Counted from the stretch's first letter, positions 56,801-59,683 are shown. The stretch is DNA of 64,000 nucleotides from Phorcus lineatus (GCA_921293015.1 OV121091.1:7593755-7657754), one strand, 5' to 3'. Numbers and translations are program-made. Notes: generated from the sequence alone by a model not told the origin.

Positions 56801-57304
56801 TGGTCCCAAACCTTTCCAATTTATAGATTAGGTTCGATAGTACCCAGCTGTTCAAATGGTTACGTTTTATATCATTTCCTAATCAGACAAGTCTGTCTGT
56901 TGCTGTGCTCATTCAATATTGATACGTGACCCACTTAATGGCTCGTTTCAACATCGATATTTACTTGCTTGATATGGTTAATATCAGGATAGTCACAAAT
57001 GAGTTCAAGTGCCACGAGCATATCGCATTTAAAAAAAATGTTAGTGTGTTGGTTAGCAAAAAGCAGGAAAGTAAGTGAGTAAGTTTTACGTAAATGAAAT
57101 TGAAATCGTCTGTTTGGGTTTCAGGTTGCTCCGGCTATCAAGGCCCGCATGATGGAATCGGGAACTGTCATGGTACAGTATCAGCCACTTAACGACACTC
57201 CCAACTTCTTCCGGGTCGCAATATCAAATGTGGCGCTCACAACACGTGACCTCGACTTCCTGCTTGACGAGATCGAGTGTCTGGGACGGGATTTGAGCTT
57301 CTGA
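2722..57304 (+). CDS. GAD/CSAD-family PLP decarboxylase, 3' ten exons (N-terminus outside window)
   Basis: Cytosolic-type PLP enzyme of the group II amino acid decarboxylases (glutamate to GABA, or cysteine sulfinate/aspartate to hypotaurine/beta-alanine). Coding segments: 2722-2837, 4490-4569, 4998-5169, 5467-5531, 19540-19618, 25164-25313, 28250-28299, 37308-37362, 44271-44360, 57125-57304. All introns are GT-AG and phases match throughout, giving 344 complete codons plus a split first glycine and a TGA stop. Visible in order: GGAVSN, SHYS, NATCGTT, the PLP-pyridine Asp in LHCD, the PLP lysine in WNPHK, YDTGDK of the catalytic loop, NVCFWYIP, and the C-terminal NFFR. Full-length relatives are near 490-590 residues, so about 150 or more residues lie upstream. 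Features of GAD ([13 protein letters not shown]) and of CSAD/GADL1 (GDQGFE, VAPAIK-RMM) are mixed, so substrate is not assigned. Odd residues: HCDGAWG where relatives have HVDAAWG, and QYQP where they have GYQP. No frameshift or stop was found. Confidence 0.93.
2925..3810. repeat. 31-bp minisatellite in intron
   Basis: Tandem copies of a unit containing ccacagttcatcctcgtacc and ccactcctgaa; the spacing of gaaccacag between 3551 and 3582 gives a 31-bp period. About 25 imperfect copies, more divergent at the 5' end. The plus strand is C-rich and G-poor. It starts less than 100 bases after the exon donor at 2838. Confidence 0.9.
3811..4489. other. intron remainder, no feature seen
   Basis: AT-rich unique-looking sequence between the 31-bp minisatellite and the exon at 4490. 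The 4081 open frame has no recognisable homology. Confidence 0.6.
4490..4569 (+). CDS. decarboxylase exon ([15 protein letters not shown])
   Basis: Acceptor tttttttcag|agtcat and donor ttttag|gtgagt. It reads [20 protein letters not shown] then YVKCDF and two bases of the next Arg. The His in SHYS is the residue that stacks on the PLP ring in this family. 80 bases, phase 0 in and phase 2 out. Confidence 0.92.
4998..5169 (+). CDS. decarboxylase exon (RGKM...LWLHCD)
   Basis: Acceptor ttttttgcag and donor gac|gtaagt. It reads [18 protein letters not shown], then [20 protein letters not shown] and YNLWLHCD. NATxGTT is the PLP phosphate-side motif, and the final Asp (5167-5169) is the one that pairs with the pyridine nitrogen. 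The Cys before it replaces the usual Val. Confidence 0.93.
5467..5531 (+). CDS. decarboxylase exon (GAWGAS...GVHR)
   Basis: Acceptor tgctttacag and donor cacag|gtacaa. It reads [20 protein letters not shown] then H and a split Arg. Relatives usually read AAWGG here, so the first Ala after the Asp is Gly while the second is kept. The 3' part of this exon together with its donor is the apparent founder of a degenerate tandem array in the following intron. The frame happens to stay open past the donor to 5823, but exon-to-exon phase supports the 5531 boundary. Confidence 0.9.
5506..5985 (+). repeat. tandem array seeded by the exon tail and its splice donor
   Basis: From inside the exon at 5467-5531, a unit of roughly 50-70 bases recurs with decay: acatcgccatctgctgcaag-type starts at about 5506, 5563, 5616, 5685, 5785 and perhaps beyond 5880, each followed by a (g)gagttcacag(g)tac-like stretch and a tatactatcaaac-like tail. 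The first unit is coding sequence plus the first 30 bases of the intron; later ones are intronic. One copy ends ccacag|gtatgt (after 5760), a good donor consensus, but use of it would leave phase 0 and not join the next exon in frame. Confidence 0.75.
5986..6734. other. intron, no feature seen
   Basis: AT-rich intronic sequence with no protein similarity or repeat recognised on either strand. Confidence 0.55.
6735..7215. repeat. dispersed repeat family copy (GGGGCTATGCCCTGAAA type)
   Basis: Contains gcgtccgtccattcgtctgt and, further on, gaccccta...ggggctatgccctgaaa followed by a T-rich stretch. The same words occur near 54450-54720 and 57770-58640, so this is a moderately repeated dispersed family of unknown class. 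No coding capacity seen. Confidence 0.6.
7216..8339. other. intron, no feature seen
   Basis: AT-rich intronic sequence. The longest open frame (87 codons, minus strand near 8.0 kb) resembles nothing known. Confidence 0.5.
8340..8470 (+). repeat. dispersed repeat, partner of 52640-52765
   Basis: Shares agagaatccatg, aacataaaccagtcttgctc and catttaaaaaggcttt with the reverse complement of 52640-52765. Two diverged copies of one interspersed repeat in opposite orientation, in two introns of the same gene. Confidence 0.75.
8471..9170. other. intron, no feature seen
   Basis: T-rich then unique-looking intronic sequence. The 8624 open frame (67 codons) has no recognisable family. Confidence 0.5.
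9225..9925 (+). pseudogene. decayed Tc1/mariner-like transposase
   Basis: In shifting plus frames the fragments [39 protein letters not shown]-like text, a [15 protein letters not shown] stretch, [18 protein letters not shown] text and a final [18 protein letters not shown] are seen in the order of Tc1 transposases (HTH linker, first catalytic Asp in SDESR, second in QDNA, C-terminal helix). Stops and frameshifts separate them, so it is inactive. Inverted termini were not identified. It lies inside the 14-kb decarboxylase intron. Confidence 0.85.
9926..14398. other. long intronic stretch without recognised genes
   Basis: AT-rich. No protein family recognised in the short open frames (10103 minus, 12210 plus, 12334 plus, 13006 minus, 13925 minus). 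A GC-richer patch near 11570-11810 with scattered CGCATGC-type words was inspected without finding repeat structure. Confidence 0.5.
14399..14528 (+). repeat. 32-bp tandem repeat, four copies
   Basis: Four essentially identical copies of a 32-bp unit beginning atttcttatacaaatttgat; unit starts (tcttat) at 14401, 14433, 14465 and 14497. A diverged fifth start follows at 14527. The near-perfect identity implies recent expansion. It abuts the 3' end of a minus-strand LINE remnant. Confidence 0.95.
14580..15110 (-). pseudogene. 5'-truncated non-LTR retrotransposon 3' end
   Basis: On the minus strand the fragment [20 protein letters not shown] followed by ELYTDIRNN matches the C-terminal CxCG...E..HYLF.C.LY..IR motif of invertebrate LINE ORF2 proteins. 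A stop follows, then about 300 bases of 3' UTR-like sequence ending near gaataaaagtatc at about 14585. No RT domain is present, so it is a dead-on-arrival truncation. Confidence 0.75.
15111..15599. other. AT-rich spacer between two LINE copies
   Basis: No coding or repeat feature recognised. Confidence 0.5.
15656..17062 (+). CDS. LINE reverse transcriptase ORF (truncated, 468 codons)
   Basis: RT domain of a Jockey/CR1-superfamily-like non-LTR element. Visible in order: [16 protein letters not shown] linker, [29 protein letters not shown], palm motif [26 protein letters not shown] (motif B), [11 protein letters not shown] (motif C, both Asp kept), [16 protein letters not shown]. All catalytic residues are intact. 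The start is not a genuine N-terminus; the apurinic endonuclease is missing. Near 17010 a one-base frameshift moves the frame, so that the last residues IWSGNLGLL replace the [12 protein letters not shown] motif found in the next frame. The inferred activity is RNA-templated DNA synthesis, but this copy cannot be autonomous. Confidence 0.93.
   Translation: MGKLVPNHSSPVMPSCHINMRALNNKKGTDTIKQSPSLDEFYSFYEHLNSNRHSGNVENDVYKLEADNDTLNKDFTLDELLKVVKKLKRNKAAGLDQIENDFIIDSMHILGPCLVNLFNLIITTGNIPKEWLVGVIRPIYKGKGGKTDTNSYRPITILSCLGKYFTGILNARLTEYLESNTILSRCQAGFRAGYSTIDNMYIMTMLLVSDILKNSKQKLYCAFIDFSKAFDNVWRVGLWSKLYSNGISGRFLTLVKNMYQTIKSCIQLNGNISDFFQSHSGVRQGENLSPLLFCMYLNDIEQWMKCHNCEGVNVSRLNDVVFVYIQLFLLLYADDTVLFATSPKSLQHSLNSFKKYCDKWKLDINKNKTKIVIFGSGKRRVNKLSFFIEEHEIEINDNYCYLGFVFNKNRKFTIGLKSLSVNATKCMYILLRKARNLDLPLDCIIKAFDTIDSPDTSIWSGNLGLLKF
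17087..17439 (+). mobile_element. nested retroelement 3' end with (TCTG)n tail
   Basis: Interrupts the LINE coding sequence between HLK and FLK codons. It ends gactttaataaattatctgt then (CTGT)n, a polyadenylation-like AATAAA followed by a tetranucleotide tail typical of some LINE 3' ends. TCTGAA occurs at 17081-17086 and again at the right edge (17440-17445), a possible target duplication merging with the tail. There is no coding content beyond short low-complexity frames. Confidence 0.7.
17450..18181 (+). CDS. LINE ORF2 C-terminal domain
   Basis: Continuation of the interrupted LINE ORF2: [36 protein letters not shown], then a C-terminal cysteine/histidine cluster [19 protein letters not shown] before the stop at 18179. 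This CxxC...H...C pattern is common at the end of invertebrate LINE proteins. It is separated from the RT by a frameshift and the nested insertion. Confidence 0.87.
   Translation: MKLAAGLKISTPNFMVYGELGRKPLDILIAKRMINFWHKQISENNKLSCDMLTLITSDVSCNYQSPWVNHIESVLNNCGFSYVLLLPKLYDRQWLVNTVETVLSDQFYQSWQSSVNNSSKGFYYKYHKKLPVFENYLYLSKHIAYPILKFRTTNHKLPIEKGRWNNTPKENRTCNLCNSTAIADEFHYIFRCTALDIQRNHLLPSKYVNKPNLNSYRLLFSSDKRKELISLAAFINMVTRKVS
18337..19539. other. intron remainder with one strong hairpin
   Basis: No gene recognised. It contains the hairpin at 18954-19004, otherwise AT-rich sequence up to the acceptor of the exon at 19540. Confidence 0.6.
18954..19004. repeat. GC-rich hairpin (inverted repeat)
   Basis: gatgggacgtcccaacttgg and its near-exact complement ccaagttgggacg-cg-tcccatc are separated by only a few bases (gaat). 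The stem is about 20 bp with a two-base bulge. Each arm itself contains the sub-palindrome gggacgtccc/gggacgcgtccc. Confidence 0.9.
19540..19618 (+). CDS. decarboxylase exon with PLP lysine (WNPHK)
   Basis: Acceptor tactgacag and donor cacaag|gtagag. It reads [20 protein letters not shown] then ILTKHK. The Schiff-base lysine codon is 19568-19570. The WNPHKMMGV context is closer to GAD1/GAD2 than to CSAD. It is separated from the previous exon by a 14-kb intron and is followed directly by a large minisatellite. Confidence 0.95.
19640..21340 (+). repeat. 49-bp minisatellite, G-poor, in intron
   Basis: The core from about 19995 to 20760 has tandem copies of a 49-bp unit made of taacataacccttcaccaat, atactcccatcacaaacata and ccccctcac; aacatacccc at 20041 and at 20090 sets the period. 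Flanks (19660-19990 and 20760-21340) are older copies of shorter caccaacata-type sub-units. The plus strand almost lacks G. It begins right after the PLP-lysine exon donor. Confidence 0.93.
21441..21488 (+). repeat. left inverted terminal repeat of the Penelope-like element
   Basis: aatatatatttattagaata followed by taaaagaatgtccaaactct and attgttat. The reverse complement, with one 2-base indel and a few mismatches, is at 24581-24630. Confidence 0.9.
21520..21659 (-). ncRNA. two tandem 70-bp units with hammerhead-like core
   Basis: Two 70-bp direct repeats start at 21520 and 21590. On the minus strand each reads ctgaaga, then ggctcgttgagct (able to pair as a 5-bp stem with a GTT loop), then gaaa, then gcgctagc or gctctagc. 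CUGANGA...stem...GAAA is the conserved hammerhead core order, and tandem hammerheads are known in Penelope-like elements. Against it: no convincing stem I, and the expected U-H cleavage dinucleotide is not present. It may be a decayed ribozyme or a chance likeness. Confidence 0.35.
21696..22440 (+). pseudogene. Penelope-like element N-terminal coiled-coil region
   Basis: Two overlapping plus frames (21696-22091 and 22061-22330). The first reads [58 protein letters not shown]; the second is [56 protein letters not shown]. Charged, helix-rich sequence of this kind (LWKR-L---R-AYW-----GTA-I---FL----PIFIP) precedes the RT in several invertebrate Penelope-like ORFs. A frameshift near 22080 divides it. 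The RT that should follow lies on the other strand. Confidence 0.65.
22467..24260 (-). pseudogene. Penelope-like RT plus GIY-YIG endonuclease, decayed
   Basis: Minus-strand order: [19 protein letters not shown] and [20 protein letters not shown] (24249-24034) is the N-terminal RT motif of Penelope-like proteins. Near 23310 the catalytic box reads RYFDYCF rather than a Y-DD form. [39 protein letters not shown] (23113-22853) is the thumb region, then [12 protein letters not shown] and the GIY-YIG domain [20 protein letters not shown] (22774-22467), ending [13 protein letters not shown]. Frameshifts and stops interrupt the RT; the endonuclease domain frame is intact. Confidence 0.88.
22473..22530. 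repeat. left arm of 57-bp inverted duplication inside the Penelope-like element
   Basis: gcgttcagtaaaggcttaaa and tcactttccatcaattcaa occur here in inverse of 24270-24326. The segment encodes the last 15 or so residues of the GIY-YIG protein on the minus strand. Confidence 0.88.
24270..24500 (+). pseudogene. plus-strand 3' end of the Penelope-like element
   Basis: gaattgatggaaagtgaatt then ttaagcctttactgaacgtt encodes a second, plus-strand copy of the C-terminal [15 protein letters not shown] peptide and stop, followed by a 3' UTR containing aacctgaagaggtcatcatc and aaagcgcttgttagc, wording similar to the minus-strand repeat at 21520-21659. It completes the plus-strand element of which 21696-22440 is the 5' coding part. 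Confidence 0.75.
24524..24571. repeat. hairpin flanked by (TA)n
   Basis: aagattaagttgaatt and aatttaacttaatctt are inverse complements with one mismatch and a 7-base loop, and each side continues into tatatatatata, so the whole stretch from about 24508 to 24582 can fold back. Confidence 0.85.
24581..24630 (-). repeat. right inverted terminal repeat of the Penelope-like element
   Basis: ataacaatagagtttggaca then ttctttttcatattttgata and aatatatatt; the reverse complement of 21441-21488. Confidence 0.9.
24640..25163. other. intron remainder, no feature seen
   Basis: Unique-looking intronic sequence up to the exon acceptor at 25163. Confidence 0.6.
25164..25313 (+). CDS. decarboxylase exon with catalytic loop ([10 protein letters not shown])
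   Basis: Acceptor gctatctgtag and donor tcaaag|gtaata; exactly 50 codons in phase 0. It reads [19 protein letters not shown] then [20 protein letters not shown] and [11 protein letters not shown]. This is the most conserved C-terminal block of the family. The Tyr of LYDV corresponds to the catalytic-loop tyrosine of vertebrate GADs. Confidence 0.95.
25828..26176. mobile_element. foldback element (MITE-like), about 350 bp
   Basis: The left arm, starting accaacgtagaccaaaacgt (25849) and running through cattaaccttaacacaaaaa and ttacctgtaatggtta to 25923, is the inverse complement, with small indels, of 26093-26163. Both ends lead outward into ggtataaatg-type sequence. No coding capacity. No clear target duplication identified. 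Confidence 0.85.
26700..27133. mobile_element. long-TIR MITE family M1, intact copy
   Basis: 434 bp. The ends cagtctgattaaaatcgacc and ggtcgattttaatcagactg begin inverted repeats of about 110 bp that continue through gtgttccgaggaataaaagt and gtctaggctatcctctccac. It is flanked by a perfect 10-bp duplication acaacgttta (26690-26699 and 27134-27143). Long TIRs and a 9-10-bp duplication fit a Mutator-like non-autonomous element. The short ORF at 26989 is incidental. A second copy, split by a large insertion, is at 45371-49512. Confidence 0.92.
27144..28249. other. intron, no feature seen
   Basis: No coding or repeat feature recognised apart from common low-level AT richness; a patch at 27720-27780 has the cgtccgtacgtccgg wording of the dispersed repeat at 6735. 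Confidence 0.5.
28250..28299 (+). CDS. decarboxylase exon ([16 protein letters not shown])
   Basis: Acceptor gttgttgcag and donor gcaaa|gtaaga. It reads [16 protein letters not shown] plus two bases of a Lys codon, homologous to the GDQG-E-RID segment of CSAD. 50 bases, phase 0 in and phase 2 out. Confidence 0.9.
28440..29509. mobile_element. hAT-like non-autonomous element, about 1.07 kb
   Basis: Termini tagggatctg and cagagcccta are inverse complements at 9 of 10 positions. The flanks are cattctac (28432-28439) and cattccac (29510-29517), an 8-bp duplication with one mismatch, the length used by hAT transposases. Sub-terminal regions on both sides contain ctcgagt/gtacccg motifs. No hAT transposase frame is visible; the frames at 28411 and 28990 match nothing known. 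It therefore depends on a transposase supplied elsewhere, if it moves at all. Confidence 0.72.
29510..30229 (+). other. region before a LINE endonuclease, possibly its ORF1/5' part
   Basis: Plus frames at 29391-29762 and 29867-30142 (ending [12 protein letters not shown]) show no recognised domain. The second is followed within 90 bases by the endonuclease start in a compatible direction, so it may be a remnant of the LINE 5' coding region. No zinc knuckle or RRM seen. Confidence 0.35.
30230..31162 (+). pseudogene. LINE apurinic-type endonuclease domain, inactivated
   Basis: Exonuclease-endonuclease-phosphatase fold nicking target DNA for retrotransposition. [14 protein letters not shown] at the start is followed by an in-frame TAA near 30278; an open frame then continues from 30311: [34 protein letters not shown] (catalytic Asp/Asn kept), [18 protein letters not shown] and DSGHFPL. 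The usual SVIDYV Asp is Asn here and the usual SDH triad reads SGH, so two active-site acidic residues are lost. Frame is lost after 31162. Confidence 0.88.
31179..32594 (+). pseudogene. LINE reverse transcriptase, inactivated
   Basis: One frame with stops at about 31560, 31714 and 31729, then open from 31782. It shows [81 protein letters not shown] (motif A Asp kept), [20 protein letters not shown], and [11 protein letters not shown] where the FADD catalytic box should be, so the first Asp of that pair is Glu. Stop at 32592. It is not expected to polymerise. Confidence 0.9.
32595..33622 (+). pseudogene. LINE ORF2 C-terminal region, frameshifted
   Basis: Successive frames: [20 protein letters not shown] (32667-32870), then [40 protein letters not shown] (32822-33313), then [20 protein letters not shown] (33344-33622). 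The last matches the C...E.H....C end motif of LINE proteins. Three frame changes. Confidence 0.85.
33753..34586. other. intron, no feature seen
   Basis: No protein family recognised in the plus frames at 33942, 34100, 34287 or 34352. Confidence 0.5.
34587..35290 (+). pseudogene. LINE ORF1 remnant with 2A-like motif
   Basis: Plus frame reading [20 protein letters not shown] then GPSGRE and a stop: the pattern L-GDI-LNPGP is a 2A-type ribosome-skipping peptide known at the N-terminus of invertebrate non-LTR retrotransposon proteins, here with Pro replaced by Leu (NLGP). Further on, in broken frames, [39 protein letters not shown] and ILNES are like coiled-coil/RRM ORF1 proteins of L1/CR1 type. 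Many stops. No RT follows within 1 kb in the same orientation. Confidence 0.6.
35455..36545 (-). pseudogene. Tc1/mariner-like transposase, decayed
   Basis: DDE transposase on the minus strand. From 36430 downward: [16 protein letters not shown] (HTH region), LTDESRY (first catalytic Asp), then in a second frame from 36050 [36 protein letters not shown] and [17 protein letters not shown] (second Asp), and a final shifted [24 protein letters not shown] tail near 35640. At least two frameshifts and a stop at 36053. Inverted termini could not be fixed with confidence. Confidence 0.88.
36546..37307. other. intron, no feature seen
   Basis: No gene or repeat recognised up to the exon acceptor at 37307. 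Confidence 0.55.
37308..37362 (+). CDS. decarboxylase exon ([13 protein letters not shown])
   Basis: Acceptor gtctgcag and donor gacgag|gtaagc. It completes the split Lys and reads [18 protein letters not shown], equivalent to the YL-E-K-REGF segment of CSAD/GADL1. 55 bases, ends in phase 0. Confidence 0.9.
37400..37725. repeat. degenerate ACTGACTG-rich stretch
   Basis: Repeated tgactgac, ctggttgg, actgacc and ttacttacttac words without a fixed period; low-complexity intronic sequence. Confidence 0.55.
37728..40250 (-). pseudogene. highly decayed LINE ORF2, minus strand
   Basis: Reading downward: [17 protein letters not shown] and [20 protein letters not shown] (40244-39987), [20 protein letters not shown] (near 39675, cf. 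the RPISLTSNLCKVLE motif of RTs), [20 protein letters not shown] (39590), then 39056-38781 [20 protein letters not shown] and, lower, [16 protein letters not shown] (37934-37728). The order and wording fit a non-LTR RT of I/Jockey-like kind; no catalytic box survives in frame. Boundaries approximate. Confidence 0.6.
40431..41602 (+). mobile_element. Tc1/mariner-like element with 26-bp TIRs
   Basis: Terminal inverted repeats: acttagcaaaattgaaaact plus tgacac at 40431-40456, and its complement gtgtcaagttttcatttttg plus ctcagt at 41577-41602 (three mismatches). Both lie in TA-rich target sequence (atatatat / ttttatata). Length 1172 bp, normal for Tc1 elements, though the transposase 3' end is replaced or eroded. 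Confidence 0.88.
40733..41420 (+). pseudogene. Tc1-like transposase, decayed
   Basis: [20 protein letters not shown] at 40733 is the HTH start; after frameshifts [15 protein letters not shown], then 40895-41167 [53 protein letters not shown]; then, shifted, DESRF- and [21 protein letters not shown] text ending at 41420, after which similarity stops before the third catalytic acidic residue. Stops at several points. Confidence 0.88.
41603..42863. other. intron, no feature seen
   Basis: No recognisable coding or repeat feature. cttacccaag (42442) and cttgggtaag (42850) form a distant inverted pair of unknown meaning. Confidence 0.5.
42864..43010. repeat. 147-bp palindromic hairpin
   Basis: The outer arms ggaattacggtttatctgtc (42886-42905) and gacagataaaccgtaattcc (42970-42989) are exact complements; inside, attattgtaataaattcc and ggaatttatgacaataat continue the stem around a loop tcgctaaagctc. 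Outward arms extend with mismatches through aataataaccaac and tgttgattatt. A long snap-back structure with no coding content. Confidence 0.88.
43011..44270. other. intron, two unassigned short frames
   Basis: Plus frames 43083-43316 and 43309-43590 overlap by a few bases and carry no recognised motif; codon use looks random. Treated as non-coding. Confidence 0.45.
44271..44360 (+). CDS. decarboxylase exon ([12 protein letters not shown])
   Basis: Acceptor attattccag and donor aataaa|gtgagt; exactly 30 codons. It reads [20 protein letters not shown] then [18 protein letters not shown] is diagnostic for GAD/CSAD. The following linker is variable in the family. Confidence 0.92.
44361..45320. 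other. intron, no feature seen
   Basis: No gene or repeat recognised between the exon donor at 44361 and the foldback element starting at 45321. Confidence 0.55.
45622..46057 (+). repeat. left direct terminal unit of the insert
   Basis: 436 bp, near-identical to 48867-49315. It carries its own inverted ends (ggccatag-accacaatt / aattgtgggctgtggcc). An identical-looking 71-codon frame occurs in both units (45756 and 49014), most likely incidental. Confidence 0.92.
46773..47960 (+). pseudogene. Mutator-like-domain protein remnants
   Basis: [20 protein letters not shown] then a stop near 46863 is the basic N-terminus of a large invertebrate protein family with a Mutator-like transposase domain, as I remember it. 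Later frames add [20 protein letters not shown] (46846-47100), a [24 protein letters not shown] stretch near 47240, and [20 protein letters not shown] (47462-47863). These correspond to the start, middle and C-terminal parts of that family, with the catalytic centre deleted. Assignment is from recalled wording and needs a profile search. Confidence 0.55.
48867..49315 (+). repeat. right direct terminal unit of the insert
   Basis: 449 bp; differs from 45622-46057 by about six substitutions and the extra 13 bases around ctgactaacctgc (near 48966). Confidence 0.92.
49872..50176. repeat. direct-inverted-direct repeat trio inside element M3
   Basis: 49872-49996 and 50052-50176 are direct copies (125 bp, 180-bp offset; e.g. 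caaaatactcgaatttgaaa in both). The sequence between (49990-50051) is the inverse complement of part of the same unit, lacking about 22 bases. The centre can therefore pair with either neighbour. Confidence 0.9.
50765..52110 (+). pseudogene. LINE fragment, RT to C-terminus, same family as 30230-33752
   Basis: Plus frames: [30 protein letters not shown], then [20 protein letters not shown] (catalytic Asp pair intact, 51000), [51 protein letters not shown] (51239-51556), and [15 protein letters not shown] near 51815. Stops follow LSPM and NIF. It is 5'-truncated within the RT palm and then has a 3' UTR of uncertain end near 52110. Confidence 0.82.
52111..52639. other. intron, no feature seen
   Basis: No recognisable coding or repeat structure. 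Confidence 0.5.
52640..52765 (-). repeat. dispersed repeat, inverse of 8340-8470
   Basis: Reverse complement carries agagaatccatgctgag, aacataaaccagtcttgctc and catttaaaaaggcttt as at 8340-8470. Confidence 0.75.
52766..53734. other. intron, no feature seen
   Basis: AT-rich. tatagatgtgacatgggacta occurs in nearly the same form at 53522 and 54325, bracketing the BEL/Pao fragment; it may be a duplicated edge. Confidence 0.5.
53735..54310 (+). pseudogene. BEL/Pao retrotransposon fragment (integrase end and DUF5641-like domain)
   Basis: In broken plus frames: [12 protein letters not shown] (integrase HFNPP..PHFGG motif), [46 protein letters not shown], and toward the end [20 protein letters not shown] and [17 protein letters not shown]. 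This is the order of the C-terminal end of BEL/Pao Pol polyproteins. Several stops. The same region in better condition is on the minus strand at 63389-64000. Confidence 0.75.
54440..54730. repeat. dispersed repeat family (GGGGCCTCACCCTGAAA type)
   Basis: gggccataggggcctcaccc with ttcttctcttgttagg following, then gtgaccccttataagaccca with attatgccctaaaaag: two partly repeated modules of the family also seen at 6735-7215 and 57770-58640. Confidence 0.6.
54731..55145. other. intron, no feature seen
   Basis: AT-rich, no coding similarity. Confidence 0.55.
55146..55560 (+). pseudogene. Tc1-like transposase N-terminal fragment
   Basis: [19 protein letters not shown], then [52 protein letters not shown] and, in another frame, [20 protein letters not shown]. 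This is the paired HTH half of a Tc1 transposase; the catalytic half is missing after about 55560. Stops and frameshifts present. Confidence 0.8.
55561..57124. other. intron, no feature seen
   Basis: No feature recognised up to the last exon; the frame at 55773-56066 (97 codons) has no known family. Confidence 0.5.
57125..57304 (+). CDS. decarboxylase last coding exon and stop
   Basis: Acceptor tgggtttcag. It reads [20 protein letters not shown], then [20 protein letters not shown] and [19 protein letters not shown], and ends at TGA 57302-57304. NFFR contains the Arg that in GAD binds the substrate carboxylate. The Gln at 57176-57178 stands where relatives usually have Gly (GYQP). The last intron is about 12.8 kb. 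A clear polyadenylation site was not identified. Confidence 0.95.
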   Translation, partial: VAPAIKARMMESGTVMVQYQPLNDTPNFFRVAISNVALTTRDLDFLLDEIECLGRDLSF

Positions 57305-57770
57305 TTACGATCCGGATATAGAAAACAATAGCTTGTGCATTCCCAATCTTGACTATCCTATCCCGCATATTAACTAAACGTAATTGTATAGATTTACACA
57401 ACAGTGAAGCATCGCTTGTGATTGTCACATCGTCTATATTACTTTTGTCTTTGACAAATCATAAAGCCTCGCCAAAAGGCTATCATCCATTTGAAACCAA
57501 TGTTCATACATGTACAATTTCAGTCAAATTCTCTCTTCTTTGTTCTGTGATACCAATTTCACCAATTTATTGTAGATATCTTTCTTGTTGTCTAGTTTCT
57601 AGTCTATGACACGTAGTTCAGTATTTTTCTAATATCCCCTTAAATGTGAGGACTATTAGATAGATGACCTTTCATACGTAGGTTGTCGAAGATGGATGTT
57701 AATGAAAATGTAAGTTATGTCGCATGTATTTTGTAACCGTCTTTTTAGAAGCTTGACAGGATTGCTGGCG
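57305..57770 (+). other. presumed 3' UTR and start of intergenic sequence
   Basis: Follows the decarboxylase stop. No clear AATAAA signal was located. No coding feature. Confidence 0.45.
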
Positions 57771-58640
57771 AGTCTGGTCAAGATCTCCCTTGGTAAAAAG
57801 CTTCTAGAATGCGTGTCTTTTCTGATAGCCCATCTGTCCAGAACGATCCGATAGGCTTATAGCATGACATTGCGTCCGGCGCCCGTTAGTCCGTCTGTAA
57901 ACGTTTTGCTTGTTTGTCTTTTTTACGATAACTACTGTATATTGAAAGTTTAAATCTAACGACAGACGTCTGGCTTCAAGGATTAAAAAGTGGAGATCTT
58001 GTGATTCTATCATACCTCAGAATGACCTCAGGAGCCATCCCATATTTATCTTCTTCTTCAGAAGTAAAACCCTAGAAAGCTGAATTGTGGTGTTTAGACT
58101 CCTTAGTGAATGAGTGCTGTTAATTTGGTGCCTCTGTTGCATCCAACAAAGGCCACAGGGGTTTCGCCCTAAAAGCCTATCACATTCTTTTCCAAAGAAA
58201 AATCTCTGGAAAACTATTGAAAAAGTTTTTTTATTGCAAGTTTGGGGACTCTTTGGTCACAAATTAATCTCCATCTTTTTTATTAGATGTTTTTTTTTGT
58301 TTAGTTTACATATATACAGTTACCCCTTTTCAAATGGGTGTTACAAATTGTACATTTTTAACTCGAGTACTCTTTATGATGAGAAGGATAAAAAGGGCTG
58401 ATTTCAAAAACCTTTTTCTTCCCCAGAAGAGCAATAAGACCACAGAAAGCTGACATTTTGTGCAGACTATTTAATCTTTAAAATATTATGTGCTTTTAAA
58501 CCCGAAAGGTCCGATAGGCAAAACGTTTATGTTGGTGTCTGTGCCCCGAATAAGGAGCCCAAGGGGCAACGCCCCAAATGTCTGTTTTGTCTTCTGCAGA
58601 AGAAGCCCTGCTGTGAAACCCTGTTGCCCAGTTCAAGGTA
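57770..58640. repeat. dispersed repeat family copies (GGGGTTTCGCCCTAAAA / GGGGCAACGCCCC)
   Basis: gcgtccggcgcccgttagtc near 57870 corresponds to the wording at 6780; ggccacaggggtttcgccct (58150) and gcccaaggggcaacgcccca (58558) are followed by tcttttcc/ttcttctg-rich text and separated by gtgactcctta-like sequence. At least two modules in tandem. Confidence 0.6.
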
Positions 58641-59683
58641 CCCTGTGACTCCTTACAGAAGTTATTTTACTAAGCTTAATGAGCTGTGAAACAGTCAATT
58701 AAAGGATTTAATTTGACCGCCAGAAGCTATAGAACATGAACAGATTTCATTATATTAATATTCGAGGAAAAAACGGACAATGGCTCATTGAGATGTGTGT
58801 GTTTCAAAGAAAGAAAACAAGTTCGATGAGGTAGTTATATTATGCAATTATGTGCACATGATACAACTTTTTTAATAGATTTATTTGGGATGTATTACGT
58901 TGTAAACGTTTTGGATTTGATAATTCTATGTTATGAAGCGTTATACAGTTGGCGTCTAGTTTTGTGAAGATGATTGTATCTACATGTATTTGTATAATAT
59001 AAACCGTATCGTGATATTACTATCGGGGAAAAGAAATGTCCGACATTAGTTTGTTTCATCACTTTTCATCAAATTTAGTGCAAATATCATCTACAAGGGT
59101 GTTAACTTGAGATTCAGGCATCTGTCATCCACAAGTTACGATTTTTAGGGAATATGAAGAAAAAACATAGTCCTATCACATACGGAAACATGATGCTCAT
59201 ATGATAGTACTATAGGAACACGTTTGCTAGATATATCTTTTGAGGAACATGTTTTCCGACCATGCTGCGGCCTCGAGTGCTGTGACTCCTGCAAATACCC
59301 TTAGACTCCTTTTTCTTCATCATTTGCACTATTTCATTGATTGGATTCATTATATTCGTCCATTCACAAAAGAAAGACTCAATAGCCCAATGCTCCTTGA
59401 AGTCAATTTAGCAGGCGAACAGTGACCTAGATTTTGAAGGTGAAAGGCATATTGCTTACTATTATATAGCTGTGAAACTGCCTGGAAATATTCCTTCATG
59501 AAATACTTTGTCAAAATGATGTATCTAAAATGATCTGATATTAGATATTCAGTTCAAATAGTTAAACAGGTTAATTAGTTTATGGTTCTTTATGCCTAAT
59601 AATTCCGAACGTTTAGTTATCACTTGCCAACGTCGCTACAAGAAAGGAAGTAACTTTAACTACATTCTTCCAATCTAACGGGG
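58641..59683. other. intergenic, no feature seen
   Basis: No gene, RNA or repeat recognised. Confidence 0.55.
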
